Origin: JAAUQA01 sp036351435
GTDB taxonomy: Bacteria > Pseudomonadota > Gammaproteobacteria > Competibacterales > Competibacteraceae
Direction of reading: 5' to 3'
Length of the DNA stretch: 37,575 nt
Assembly: GCA_036351435.1 (NCBI GenBank)
Contig: JAZBPA010000042.1
Span: 1-37,575 of the forward strand
The position numbers were made by a program, and so were the translations under genes. Below are positions 15,289 to 23,552 of this stretch, piece after piece. Position 1 is the stretch's first letter. Each line of letters begins with the position of its first letter. The notes under the pieces are model-generated. The model worked only from the letters and a program-made list of their open reading frames with translations. It searched no databases and was not told the origin of the DNA.

Positions 15289-16946
15289 TCTTTAGGCCAA
15301 ACGCTGAGCAACAAGCCAGCGCCTAAACTGCCCAATACCCAGGTTAATAGCGGCGCATCGCCTAACATGCGCGGATGAAAACCGTCCAAGGCCAGCATCA
15401 GCACGGCACCGATCAGCAGGGCGGCACCCAACACGGCATGGAAGCTGCGCCGATTAGCATGGCGAATCTCTTGCCGAATCTGATGCCAATCGTCTTGTTG
15501 CAAACGAACCACGATTTCACCCCTGCTGGCTTGTCGGAGCAAACCTTGCAAGATATCCGGCAATTCTGGAAATTGATCAGCCCAGCGAGGTAAATGGACT
15601 TTCAAACGATCCGCGAGCGCTCGCGGGCCAATGCGTTCCTTCATCCAATCTTCCAAAAAGGGCTTAGCGGTCTGCCATAAGTCCAAATCTGGGTCCAACT
15701 GCCGGCCCAGCCCCTCGATATGTAATAGGGTCTTTTGCAGCAGAACCAATTGCGGTTGGACTTCCATATTGAAGCGGCGAGCGGTCTGAAACAGGGATAA
15801 TAAAAACATCCCGAAAGAAATATCCTTCAAGGGGCGATTGAAGATCGGTTCACAGACAGTGCGAATGGCCGATTCGAATTCATCGACCCGGGTTCCGGGC
15901 GGTACCCAACCGGATTCGATATGTAATTCAGCCACCCTGCGATAATCCCGATAAAAAAACGCCAGAATATTTTCCGCTAAGTAATGCTGATCCGCCGGGC
16001 TTAAGGTGCCCATGATGCCGAAGTCTACCGCGATATAACGCGGATCGTGGGGATTGCCGGGTTCCACAAAAATATTGCCGGGGTGCATATCGGCATGAAA
16101 AAAACTGTCACGAAACACTTGGGTGAAGAATAGCTCCACGCCGCGCTCCGACAATTTCTTCAAATTGGTGCCGCGCCGTCTGAGTTCATCCATGTCACTG
16201 ATAGGGATTCCGTAAATGCGTTCCACCACCAGCACATTGCGCCGGGTCTGCGGCCAGTGAATTTCAGGCACGTAAAGGCTGGGGGAGTTGGTGAAATTAC
16301 GCCTTAGTTGACTGGCGTTGGCGGCTTCCCGGATCAAGTCTAGTTCGTCGAATACGGTTTTTTCATACTCGGCTACCACGTCTCGGGGACGCAAGCGACG
16401 GCCCTCTTTCCAGTACCGCTCGGCCAGTTCCGCAATGATAAACAGCAGGTCTATATCTCGGCGGATAACCCGGTCGATGTTGGGACGCAGAACCTTGACG
16501 ACGACGTGCTGACCATCCAGCAACCGCGCCGCATGGACCTGGGCAATTGAAGCCGAGGCGAGGGGTTGTGCGTCGAATTCGCTGAACATCGCTGTTAGCG
16601 GACACCCGTACGCTTTCTCCACAATGGCGCAAGCCTGATCGCCCGGAAAGGGGGGTACCCGATCTTGCAATTTCGCTAATTCCTGGGCGATATCATTGGG
16701 TAACAGATCGCGGCGAGTAGATAGCGTCTGGCCGAACTTGACGAAAATCGGCCCGAGGGTTTCCAGTGCCAAGCGAATACGCTCGCCACGGGGTCGGTGG
16801 GTGCGCATCCAATGCCAGGGTAACAGCGGGCGCAGAAAACGGATCGGTCGAAATAAATGGGTGGCCAGAACGATGTCGTCCAAACCGTGTTGAATCAGTA
16901 CCCAATTGATGTGCAGTAAGCGAAATAACTGGCTGGGCCTAATCAT
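15285..16946 (-). CDS. ubiB: ubiquinone biosynthesis regulatory protein kinase-like UbiB
   Basis: This 553-residue atypical kinase-like ATPase (ABC1/ADCK family) is needed for ubiquinone synthesis. The KxGQ motif (VKFGQTLSTRRDLLP, residues 69-83) and the alanine-rich loop (LASASIAQVHAA) are the family marks. Catalytic-loop sequence HADMHPGNIFV and the VDFG metal motif follow. Two C-terminal transmembrane helices (about 505-550) anchor it to the inner membrane. Length and order ubiE-ubiJ-ubiB match E. coli. It lies 58 bp downstream of ubiJ. Confidence 0.96.
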   Translation of the reverse strand: MIRPSQLFRLLHINWVLIQHGLDDIVLATHLFRPIRFLRPLLPWHWMRTHRPRGERIRLALETLGPIFVKFGQTLSTRRDLLPNDIAQELAKLQDRVPPFPGDQACAIVEKAYGCPLTAMFSEFDAQPLASASIAQVHAARLLDGQHVVVKVLRPNIDRVIRRDIDLLFIIAELAERYWKEGRRLRPRDVVAEYEKTVFDELDLIREAANASQLRRNFTNSPSLYVPEIHWPQTRRNVLVVERIYGIPISDMDELRRRGTNLKKLSERGVELFFTQVFRDSFFHADMHPGNIFVEPGNPHDPRYIAVDFGIMGTLSPADQHYLAENILAFFYRDYRRVAELHIESGWVPPGTRVDEFESAIRTVCEPIFNRPLKDISFGMFLLSLFQTARRFNMEVQPQLVLLQKTLLHIEGLGRQLDPDLDLWQTAKPFLEDWMKERIGPRALADRLKVHLPRWADQFPELPDILQGLLRQASRGEIVVRLQQDDWHQIRQEIRHANRRSFHAVLGAALLIGAVLMLALDGFHPRMLGDAPLLTWVLGSLGAGLLLSVWPKD

Positions 16947-17004
16947 GCTTGCCCAGACCGGTTTAACTCAGGCGGGGGAGAAAAACCACGTTGTGTGAGC
17001 TCGT

Positions 17005-17658
17005 TCAAACCGAACCCAGCTCGCCGGACTGTTGCAAGCGACGAATACGGGCTTCCAGCCGGTCGACATCGTTGCGCAACGTATCCACAGCATCTAGAAA
17101 TTCAGCTAGTGCCCCGCTAGGCGGCAAATCTTGGGTTTCTTCTTTGAAATATTCACCTGCATCCTGGAGTAGGGTGTCTAGCACTTGCCTTCCCCAGTTG
17201 GTCAATTCCCGCCAAGTGTTACCCACCTGATGGGCGGCCGTATCGCCTACCCAATGCGATAGCTGTTCCTCCCAGTCGACATCAATTGCGGCCATGATGC
17301 CCTGGAATGCTTTACCGACCTGGGTATCGCCGCGTACTTGTACCGCTGGATCAAGCGTACCTGGGGTTGCTTTGAATTGGCGGGCTAAGGCCAATGGCGT
17401 ACCACGAATGAATACATCCGGTTGGCCGTCAAACCGGTCAGTCACCTGGATGCCCTGCGCGGAAGGGTGTAAAAAAAACGCTAAGGTAACCCCTTCGTAA
17501 CCGTCAGCTGAATCCGCAACCGGTGGCGCGATGACTACCTCCATCGCAATTACTTTACCGCTGAGCACGGCAAGTTTCGGTAGGATCTCAGGGTCCAGAC
17601 GAAGACAATAGTTTAGGGCTTGTTCCAGACCACCGGTCATCAGCAAAGCTGGTTTCAA
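17005..17658 (-). CDS. ubiJ: ubiquinone biosynthesis accessory factor UbiJ (SCP2 domain)
   Basis: This 217-residue lipid-binding protein helps assemble the soluble Ubi complex. The N-terminal SCP2-like domain covers about 15-130. The C terminus ends in a charged coiled-coil segment (DAVDTLRNDVDRLEARIRR) typical of UbiJ. No ATG lies near the expected start. A strong GAGGAG sits 6 nt before a TTG at 17658, giving KPALLMTGGLEQ, which aligns with the start of E. coli UbiJ, so TTG initiation is called. The frame is open to 17700, overlapping ubiE. It lies between ubiE and ubiB as in E. coli. Confidence 0.92.
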   Translation of the reverse strand: MKPALLMTGGLEQALNYCLRLDPEILPKLAVLSGKVIAMEVVIAPPVADSADGYEGVTLAFFLHPSAQGIQVTDRFDGQPDVFIRGTPLALARQFKATPGTLDPAVQVRGDTQVGKAFQGIMAAIDVDWEEQLSHWVGDTAAHQVGNTWRELTNWGRQVLDTLLQDAGEYFKEETQDLPPSGALAEFLDAVDTLRNDVDRLEARIRRLQQSGELGSV

Positions 17659-17668
17659 TAGGAACTCC

Positions 17669-18427
17669 TCAAAATTTATAGCCGCGATGGGCGGCGACAA
17701 TACCCCCGGTCAGGTTATGGTAGCTACAGCGCTCGAAACCGACCTGTTCCATCATGCCACGCAAAGTCTCTTGATCTGGATGCATACGGATCGACTCGGC
17801 TAAATACCGGTAACTGTCGGCATCTTTAGCCACCCACTTGCCGATAGCAGGCAGCACTTTGAAAGAATATAAATCATAAACCGGCTTCAAGCCCGGCGCC
17901 TTGGGTTGAGAGAACTCCAAAATCACCAGACAACCACCGGGTTTGAGCACCCGGTGCATAGCGGCAAGCGCTTTGTCTTGACGAGTCACATTGCGCAGCC
18001 CGAAAGCTATTGTTACGCACTCGAAACTGTTGTCAGCAAACGGTAGCGCTTCTGCATCAGCTTGCGCATAGGCTACGTTACCGATGATACCATTGTCGAT
18101 CAGCCGCTTGCGGCCCTCGGTGAGCATCGCGGCATTGATGTCAGCCAACAACACCTGACCGGTAGAACCGACTTTGCGAGCCAACTGTAACGCCAGATCC
18201 CCGGTGCCGCCGGCCAGGTCCAACACCGCCGCGCCTGGTTTGATACCGGTCAGGTCTATGGCAAAGCGTTTCCACAGTCGGTGAATCCCGAACGACATCA
18301 AATCGTTCATCAAATCATAACGGGTTGCCACCGAGTCGAACACCGCCCCGACTTTGGTTACCTTGTCGTTAACATCAACTTGCTGATAGCCAAAATGAGT
18401 GGTTTCCTTATCCATTTTATCAGTCAT
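17669..18427 (-). CDS. ubiE: ubiquinone/menaquinone C-methyltransferase UbiE
   Basis: This 252-residue SAM-dependent enzyme methylates the ring carbon of demethoxyquinol (and demethylmenaquinol where present). The start region ETTHFGYQQV, VFDSVATRYDLMNDLMSFGIHRLWKR and the SAM motif VLDLAGGTGDLAL (about 68-80) are nearly identical to the E. coli family pattern, as is the closing GGIVAAHRGYKF. The start ATG at 18427 overlaps the DUF971 stop by 8 bp; an alternative ATG is at 18415. The gene is part of the hslVU-DUF971-ubiEJB run. Confidence 0.97.
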   Translation of the reverse strand: MTDKMDKETTHFGYQQVDVNDKVTKVGAVFDSVATRYDLMNDLMSFGIHRLWKRFAIDLTGIKPGAAVLDLAGGTGDLALQLARKVGSTGQVLLADINAAMLTEGRKRLIDNGIIGNVAYAQADAEALPFADNSFECVTIAFGLRNVTRQDKALAAMHRVLKPGGCLVILEFSQPKAPGLKPVYDLYSFKVLPAIGKWVAKDADSYRYLAESIRMHPDQETLRGMMEQVGFERCSYHNLTGGIVAAHRGYKF

Positions 18428-18782
18428 CGGTACGCCGCTGTTGGCCGGCTTCAGCTAAGCGTTCCAGATAGCGTTGCCAGTTGGCTTGCTGATTGACGCC
18501 TAGATCATACAACAGCTCCCAGGAGTACAGGCCAGTGTTGTGCCCGTCGGAAAACAGCAATTTAACGGCATAGTTGCCCATCGGTTCGATGCTGGTGATA
18601 TTGACTTTTTCTTTGCCGACTTGGAGTGTTTCTTGGCCCGGGCCATGGCCGCGCACCTCGGCCGAAGGCGAGTAGACTCGCAGATACTCACAGGGCAAGT
18701 GAAAATGCGCCCCATCCTCGAAAGTCACTTCCAGGATGCGGGAGGTTTGATGGAGTTTAATATCAGTAGGCCAGAGGGCCAT
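18420..18782 (-). CDS. DUF971 family protein (gamma-butyrobetaine hydroxylase-like N-terminal domain)
   Basis: This 120-residue single-domain protein of the DUF971 family has the characteristic P-T-D-I-K-L-H start and EVTFEDGAHFHLPCEYLRVYSP. VNITSIEPMGNYAVKLLFSDGHNTGLYSW follows, shown here only as a family landmark across residues 61-89. The fold resembles the small N-terminal domain of gamma-butyrobetaine dioxygenase, but the catalytic domain is absent and the function is unknown. It is regularly found between hslU and ubiE in Gammaproteobacteria, as here, and overlaps ubiE by 8 bp. Confidence 0.9.
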   Translation of the reverse strand: MALWPTDIKLHQTSRILEVTFEDGAHFHLPCEYLRVYSPSAEVRGHGPGQETLQVGKEKVNITSIEPMGNYAVKLLFSDGHNTGLYSWELLYDLGVNQQANWQRYLERLAEAGQQRRTDD

Positions 18783-18801
18783 GGCAACACCCTTTCTAGG
18801 A

Positions 18802-20142
18802 TTAGAGGATATAGCGGCTTAAATCTTCATCTTTAGCCAGCTCGCTAAGGTGGAAATCGACATAGGCCCGATCGACCACCAAGGTATCTCCAGAACGGTC
18901 CGGCGCTTCGAAGGACACGGTTTCCAGCAGGCGTTCCAATGCCGTATGTAGTCGGCGTGCCCCGATGTTTTCGGTGCGCTCGTTGACCTGGAAAGCGATT
19001 TCGGCAAGCCGACGTACGCCATCTTCCATGAAATTCAGCTTAAGTTCTTCGGTATCCAGTAAAGCCGTATACTGCTCGGTCAGGGAAGCATCCGGCTCAG
19101 TCAGAATGCGCATAAAGTCTTCCGTGGTTAGCGCGTTGAGTTCTACTCGGATGGGCAATCGTCCCTGCAGTTCTGGAATCAGATCGGACGGTTTGGATAG
19201 ATGAAAAGCCCCCGAAGCGATGAATAAAATATGATCAGTGCGGATCATGCCGTGCTTGGTGGATACGGTAGAGCCTTCCACCAGTGGTAGCAAATCGCGC
19301 TGCACCCCTTCACGAGACACATCTGGGCCGCTGTATTCGCCACGCTTGACAACTTTGTCTAGCTCATCAATAAAAACGATACCGTTTTGTTCCACGGCTT
19401 GAATAGCGCGCAGCTTGAGGTCTTCTTCATTCACCATCTTGACCGCTTCTTCTTCCTGTAGCACCTTCAGTGCATCCTTGACTTTTAGTTTGCGCGTTTT
19501 AGTCTTGCCGCTGGACAGGTTCTGAAACATATTCTGCAATTGGTTGGTCATTTCTTCCATGCCGGGTGGGGCCATGATTTCGACACCCACTGGATTCGCC
19601 GTCACTTCGATCTCAATCTCACGCTCGTCCAGATCGCCTTTGTAAAGGCGATCGCGCATTTTTTGCCGGGTAGCGGAATGATCGGGAGCCGGCTCTTCAT
19701 TCACAAACCCCACATTACGGGGACGCGGCAACAATACATTCAATACCCGTTCCAGGGCGGCTTCCTCAGCACGATGACGGACTTTGTTCATGTCCTCTTC
19801 TCGTACCATCTTAATCGCTACGTCCATCAAATCGCGGATGATAGATTCCACGTCCCGACCCACATAGCCCACTTCGGTAAATTTGGTGGCTTCGACCTTA
19901 ATAAAGGGCGCGTTGGCCAGCCGCGCCAAGCGCCGCGCAATCTCAGTTTTACCGACGCCGGTAGGCCCGATCATCAGGATGTTTTTAGGAGTAATTTCGT
20001 TGCGCAGCGTGTCGTTCACTTGAGCACGCCGCCAACGATTACGCAACGCAATGGCTACGGCGCGCTTGGCGTTGGCTTGGCCGATGATGTGTTTGTCCAA
20101 CTCCTGGACAATTTCGCGGGGGGTCATCGTCATCTGGGACAT
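18802..20142 (-). CDS. hslU: ATP-dependent protease ATPase subunit HslU (ClpY)
   Basis: This 446-residue AAA+ unfoldase is the partner of HslV. The start MTPREIVQELDKHIIGQ, Walker A GPTGVGKT at 59-66, Walker B IVFIDELDK, and the C-terminal LSRYIL tail that docks into HslV are all present. The inserted I domain (about 110-240) contains the methionine-rich IMAPPGMEEMTNQLQNMF stretch. An in-frame TTG at 20145 exists but the ATG at 20142 matches E. coli. It follows hslV by 40 bp and is cotranscribed with it. Confidence 0.97.
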   Translation of the reverse strand: MSQMTMTPREIVQELDKHIIGQANAKRAVAIALRNRWRRAQVNDTLRNEITPKNILMIGPTGVGKTEIARRLARLANAPFIKVEATKFTEVGYVGRDVESIIRDLMDVAIKMVREEDMNKVRHRAEEAALERVLNVLLPRPRNVGFVNEEPAPDHSATRQKMRDRLYKGDLDEREIEIEVTANPVGVEIMAPPGMEEMTNQLQNMFQNLSSGKTKTRKLKVKDALKVLQEEEAVKMVNEEDLKLRAIQAVEQNGIVFIDELDKVVKRGEYSGPDVSREGVQRDLLPLVEGSTVSTKHGMIRTDHILFIASGAFHLSKPSDLIPELQGRLPIRVELNALTTEDFMRILTEPDASLTEQYTALLDTEELKLNFMEDGVRRLAEIAFQVNERTENIGARRLHTALERLLETVSFEAPDRSGDTLVVDRAYVDFHLSELAKDEDLSRYIL

Positions 20143-20182
20143 CAATGGAATTCTCTTAAATGGGTGCTAAGCCTAGACAGCT

Positions 20183-20728
20183 TTAGCTATCGCCGGGTAA
20201 GGCTTCAATAAGTATGTTTTGATTGGTATAAATGCAGATGTCGGCAGCGATTTTCAAGGCCCCTTCAACGATTTCTCTTGCGCTCAGTTCGGTATTTTCC
20301 AGCAGTGCGCGGGCGGCAGCTTGGGCGTAGGGTCCGCCGGAGCCGATGGCGGCAAGGTCGTGTTCCGGTTCGACCACATCGCCGGTACCTGAAATAATTA
20401 ATGTAGTATTGGGATCAGCGACGATGAGTAATGCTTCCAGGCGCCTCAACATGCGATCCGTGCGCCAGTCTTTGGCCAGTTCCACGGCAGCGCGAGTCAG
20501 ATTACCGGTATGCTTTTCTAATTTGCTCTCGAACCGTTCAAACAGAGTAAACGCATCAGCCGTACCGCCGGCGAACCCGCCAATGATTCTGTCCTGGTAG
20601 AGGCGGCGCACCTTGCGGGCATTGCTCTTCATTACCGTATTGCCGAGGGTGACTTGACCGTCTCCGCCGATGACGACACGATCGTGCCGACGCACAGCGA
20701 GGATGGTGGTGCCATGAAATGCTGCCAT
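20183..20728 (-). CDS. hslV: ATP-dependent protease peptidase subunit HslV (ClpQ)
   Basis: This 181-residue threonine peptidase forms the proteolytic chamber of HslVU. The prepeptide MAAFHG precedes the catalytic threonine (TTILAVRR, Thr7 of the precursor). GGDGQVTLGNTVMKSNARKVRRL, GFAGGTADAFTL and IGSGGPYAQAAARALL are family blocks (given as landmarks at about 21-43, 51-62 and 127-142). A short purine-rich AAGAG precedes the ATG. The upstream gap holds a candidate -10 box (TACAAT on the minus strand, 20766-20771), and farther up the small RNA terminator. I saw no convincing sigma-32 promoter. Confidence 0.97.
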   Translation of the reverse strand: MAAFHGTTILAVRRHDRVVIGGDGQVTLGNTVMKSNARKVRRLYQDRIIGGFAGGTADAFTLFERFESKLEKHTGNLTRAAVELAKDWRTDRMLRRLEALLIVADPNTTLIISGTGDVVEPEHDLAAIGSGGPYAQAAARALLENTELSAREIVEGALKIAADICIYTNQNILIEALPGDS

Positions 20729-20819
20729 AATGTGAACTCTTAAGAATGTTGCCGATACAGCTGGGATTGTACACGATCCGCACGCTAGGGGGCGGAGTTA
20801 CCGTTGGCCGGAAATAGCC

Positions 20820-20851
20820 AAAAAAAACCCCGGCTAGGGGGTAACCGGGGT
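20820..20851 (-). terminator. intrinsic terminator of the minus-strand small RNA
   Basis: A 7-bp GC-rich stem (ACCCCGG with CCGGGGT), extendable by two A-T pairs across one mismatch to leave a CCCCC loop, is followed on the minus strand by an uninterrupted run of eight T. It lies 92 bp upstream of hslV and points towards it, so it would separate the small RNA from hslVU transcription. Confidence 0.85.
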
Positions 20852-20939
20852 AGCAAGGGCCCGGTTGGGGGAACCGGGCACAGCCCGCTCAGGGAGGAAA
20901 GCGGGCAAGCAGCGATTGCCTGCTCAACGATAAAAGACC
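20820..20939 (-). ncRNA. candidate trans-acting small RNA with C-rich hairpin loops
   Basis: On the minus strand four hairpins follow in a row. They are: AGCAG/CTGCT (20908-20924); GCCCGCT/AGCGGGC (20883-20906) with loop TTCCTCCCTG; GCCCGGTT/AACCGGGC (20859-20879) with loop CCCCC; and ACCCCGG/CCGGGGT (20827-20851) with CCCCC at the loop tip. The last is followed by eight U residues, a textbook intrinsic terminator. A TATAAC box (20946-20951) places a transcript start near 20939, giving about 120 nt. No open frame of note lies inside. C-rich loops that can pair with Shine-Dalgarno sequences recall sX13 of Xanthomonas and similar regulators. Terminator and folds are seen directly; promoter, exact 5' end and function are inference. 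Confidence 0.65.
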
Positions 20940-21021
20940 GACCGTGTTATAAAAAGTTCAAAAACCGTTCATCGCGGCTTGATTTTTGTGATTTTCATGC
21001 TCACCGTCTGGAGTGGATACC

Positions 21022-21816
21022 ATGTCTGAACCCATTATTCTCAGCGAACATCATTCCACCGGTATTGCCACTGTACGGCTCAATCGCCCCGCATTACATA
21101 ATGCGTTTGATGATGCCTTGATTGAAACGCTCACAGTGGAACTGCAGCGCCTGGAGGCCGATTCAACTGTACGGGTAGTGGTGCTTGCCGCCAATGGGCG
21201 AAGTTTTTCCGCCGGCGCGGATCTCAACTGGATGCGCCGCATGGCGGACTACTCTTACGATCAGAATTTGGCCGATGCACGCCAATTAGCCACCTTGTTG
21301 CGCACGCTGAATAATCTCAGTAAACCGACAGTCGCCAAGATTCAAGGGCCGGCGTTGGGGGGTGGGGTTGGTTTAGTCGCTTGTTGCGATATGGCTGTGG
21401 CAGCGGAAACCGCTACTTTCGCATTGTCTGAGGTGCGGTTGGGGCTGATTCCGGCAGTAATTAGTCCTTATGTCATCCAAGCTATCGGCGAACGTCAAGC
21501 CCGCCGTTATTTTCTTACCGCAGAACGGTTCGCTGCCGAGGAAGCTTTGCGGATTGGTTTGGTGCACCAGATCGTTGCCGTCGAGCAACTCGACTCAACA
21601 ATCGACCAACTGTGTCAAACTCTACTGGCTAATAGCCCAGCTGCCCAGACCGCTGCCAAGGCATTGATTGATGCCGTAGGTCGAGGCTTAGACGAAGCAA
21701 CAATTAACGACACGGCACACCGTATCGCGCAAATTCGGGCTAGTCGCGAAGGACGTGAGGGCGTAGCGGCGTTTCTGGAAAAACGCCCAGCTGCGTGGGT
21801 AAGCAACCCATCTTAA
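21022..21816 (+). CDS. enoyl-CoA hydratase/isomerase, methylglutaconyl-CoA hydratase-like
   Basis: This 264-residue crotonase-family protein has oxyanion-hole segments SAGADLNWMRRMADYS (about 64-79) and GPALGGGVGLVACCDMAVA (about 110-128). The ADLNWMRRM and LADARQLATLLRTL wording is that of LiuC, which hydrates 3-methylglutaconyl-CoA in leucine breakdown. No other leu/liu gene is nearby, so the pathway assignment is tentative and another enoyl-CoA substrate is possible. GGAG at 21010-21013 gives 8 nt to the ATG at 21022; a GTG at 21013 is in frame but overlaps that site. It is convergent with gltA across a hairpin. Confidence 0.87.
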   Translation: MSEPIILSEHHSTGIATVRLNRPALHNAFDDALIETLTVELQRLEADSTVRVVVLAANGRSFSAGADLNWMRRMADYSYDQNLADARQLATLLRTLNNLSKPTVAKIQGPALGGGVGLVACCDMAVAAETATFALSEVRLGLIPAVISPYVIQAIGERQARRYFLTAERFAAEEALRIGLVHQIVAVEQLDSTIDQLCQTLLANSPAAQTAAKALIDAVGRGLDEATINDTAHRIAQIRASREGREGVAAFLEKRPAAWVSNPS

Positions 21817-21830
21817 TGTCAGTGCTGATT

Positions 21831-21874
21831 ACACCAAACACCTTCCCCCATTAATGAGGGAAGGTTGGGGGTGT
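21831..21874. terminator. two-part hairpin between convergent genes (bidirectional terminator candidate)
   Basis: CCTTCCC (21841-21847) pairs with GGGAAGG (21858-21864). Outside it ACACC (21831-21835) pairs with GGTGT (21870-21874) across an internal loop. It fills the 63-bp gap between the LiuC-like gene and gltA. There is no long T-run on either strand. Confidence 0.5.
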
Positions 21875-21879
21875 AGATA

Positions 21880-23172
21880 TTAGTGACGTTCTGCGATTGG
21901 CGTTACGTCGCGCCGGTCATCACCGACAAATAGCTGCCGAGGCCGGTTCAATTTGAACTCCGGACTGGTGACCATTTCCTTCCAATGGCTGATCCACCCC
22001 ACAGTACGAGCCACGGCGAACATAACGGTAAACATGTTGACCGGAATGCCCAGAGCTTTATAGATGATGCCTGAGTAAAAATCGACGTTGGGATAGAGCT
22101 TGCGTTCAACGAAGAATTCGTCCTTCAGCGCGATTTCCTCCAGCCGCATGGCGAGTTCCATACGCGGGTCATTACCGTATTTCTGCAACACCCGGTGGCA
22201 AGCTTCCTTGACGATGCGGGCACGCGGATCGAAATTGCGATAGACCCGATGTCCGAATCCCATCAGCCGGAACGGATCGTCTTTGTCCTTGGCCTTGGCA
22301 ATGTATTCGTCAATATGCGACACATCGCCGATCTGATCCAACATTTTCAACACCGCTTCGTTGGCTCCCCCGTGTGCCGGACCCCATAGTGAGGCAACAC
22401 CGGCGGCAATAGCGGTGTACGGGTTGGCACCTGAAGAACCGGCTAGGCGGACGGTGGACGTCGACGCATTCTGCTCGTGGTCGGCATGGAGGATGAACAA
22501 CAAGTCTAAGGCCTGTTCTGCGACTGGATCGAGATGATATTCCTCGCACGGAACGGAAAACATCATGTGCAACAGATTGCCGCAATAGCTCAAGTCGTTA
22601 CGCGGGTACATCAGGCTTTGCCCAACGTTGTGTTTATAGCAGGCCGCAGCAATGGTAGGCATTTTCGCGATCAGACGATGCGCGGTAATCAAACGATGAC
22701 CCGGGTCATTGATGTCCAAGGTGTCGTGGTAAAACGCCGCGAGCGAACCCACTACGCCGGTCATCATCGCCATCGGGTGGGCATCGTAATTAAACCCGTC
22801 AAAGAATTTGCGCAAATTCTCGTTCAACATCGTGTGATGGGTAATGATGTCATTGAATTCGTGTAACTGGTCGGTATTGGGTAGTTCGCCATGCAGAACC
22901 AGATAACACACTTCCGTAAACGTACATTGTTCGGCCACCTGTTCGATGGGATAACCGCGGTACAGCAATTCCCCTTTAGGTCCGTCCAAATAAGTGATCG
23001 TACTGCTACAGCTGGCGGTAGCAGCAAAACCCGGATCATATGTAAAGAAACCCAACCCCTTATACAAGCCGCCGATGTCAATGACGGAATCGCCGAGAGT
23101 AGGATCTTTGATGGGTAGTTCTATGCTTTTGCCGTTACGGTTATCCGTGACAGTTACAGTCGGTTTAGACAT
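21880..23172 (-). CDS. gltA: citrate synthase (type II)
   Basis: This 430-residue enzyme condenses acetyl-CoA with oxaloacetate in the TCA cycle. The catalytic residues are His267 in WGPAHGGANE, His308 in MGFGHRVY and Asp364 in PNVDFYSG. The N-terminal small domain (about 1-50) and overall length are those of the hexameric, NADH-sensitive gammaproteobacterial type. AGGAG eight bases before the ATG supports the start. A candidate promoter with an overlapping inverted repeat lies about 230 bp upstream, implying a long leader. Confidence 0.96.
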   Translation of the reverse strand: MSKPTVTVTDNRNGKSIELPIKDPTLGDSVIDIGGLYKGLGFFTYDPGFAATASCSSTITYLDGPKGELLYRGYPIEQVAEQCTFTEVCYLVLHGELPNTDQLHEFNDIITHHTMLNENLRKFFDGFNYDAHPMAMMTGVVGSLAAFYHDTLDINDPGHRLITAHRLIAKMPTIAAACYKHNVGQSLMYPRNDLSYCGNLLHMMFSVPCEEYHLDPVAEQALDLLFILHADHEQNASTSTVRLAGSSGANPYTAIAAGVASLWGPAHGGANEAVLKMLDQIGDVSHIDEYIAKAKDKDDPFRLMGFGHRVYRNFDPRARIVKEACHRVLQKYGNDPRMELAMRLEEIALKDEFFVERKLYPNVDFYSGIIYKALGIPVNMFTVMFAVARTVGWISHWKEMVTSPEFKLNRPRQLFVGDDRRDVTPIAERH

Positions 23173-23392
23173 TCGGCAGTCTCCTATGAATGGACGTTGG
23201 ATTTATTCTTGAATGTGACGGCCTAAGCTTAGGAACACGTCACAGAGAGCCTCGTCGGTGTGGCAGGGATAATGCCCATAATGGTTATGTTGGCCCGTGG
23301 TTTTGCAATGCAGTATAGGTTACGGGATGGCTTCATGTAGCAGCGTTGATTTTGCTTAAGTAATCCGCCAAAAAGACGGCCACAAACGCTGA

Positions 23393-23436
23393 TGTTGCTA
23401 TGCAACAATATTATGTTGCGCAGCAGCATTTTGCAA
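23393..23436 (-). promoter_or_regulatory. gltA: candidate gltA promoter with overlapping TGTTGC/GCAACA operator
   Basis: On the minus strand TTGCAA (23431-23436) and TAATAT (23408-23413) are separated by exactly 17 bp. The -10 hexamer is framed on both sides by inverted arms, GCAACA (23402-23407) and TGTTGC (23414-23419). A further TGTTGC lies at 23393-23398, 21 bp or two helical turns from the other. This looks like a repressor operator over the promoter. The 380-bp gap 23173-23552 otherwise shows no gene; an 81-codon minus-strand frame inside it has no recognisable content. The regulator is unknown. Confidence 0.45.
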
Positions 23437-23552
23437 GTCTGCATTGAAAAATCAGACCCATAAATCAGCTTCAAAAGCTTGCCGGATGCTGTGATGCCGT
23501 ATAACTGGCCACTAGCACGCCTAACAGAGCGAGCAAGGGTAAGTGTCGGTGC

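Noticed and set aside
19540..20211. 223-codon plus-strand frame
   Set aside because: It lies antisense to hslU, is rich in His/Phe as expected for a shadow frame, and has no family likeness.
20827..20924. CRISPR array
   Set aside because: The repeated hairpins have unequal lengths and no constant repeat-spacer unit; no cas gene is present.
20821..20940. Plus-strand CsrB/RsmZ-like RNA with GGA-containing loops
   Set aside because: Read on the plus strand the loops are GGGGG and CAGGGAGGAA, which loosely recall CsrA-binding loops. But there is no terminator or T-run on that strand, only two weak GGA sites, and the intrinsic terminator clearly belongs to the minus strand.
23229..23474. 81-residue minus-strand frame between gltA and the CorB-like gene
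   Set aside because: No recognisable domain, no ribosome binding site, unusual composition, and it overlaps the likely gltA promoter and leader.
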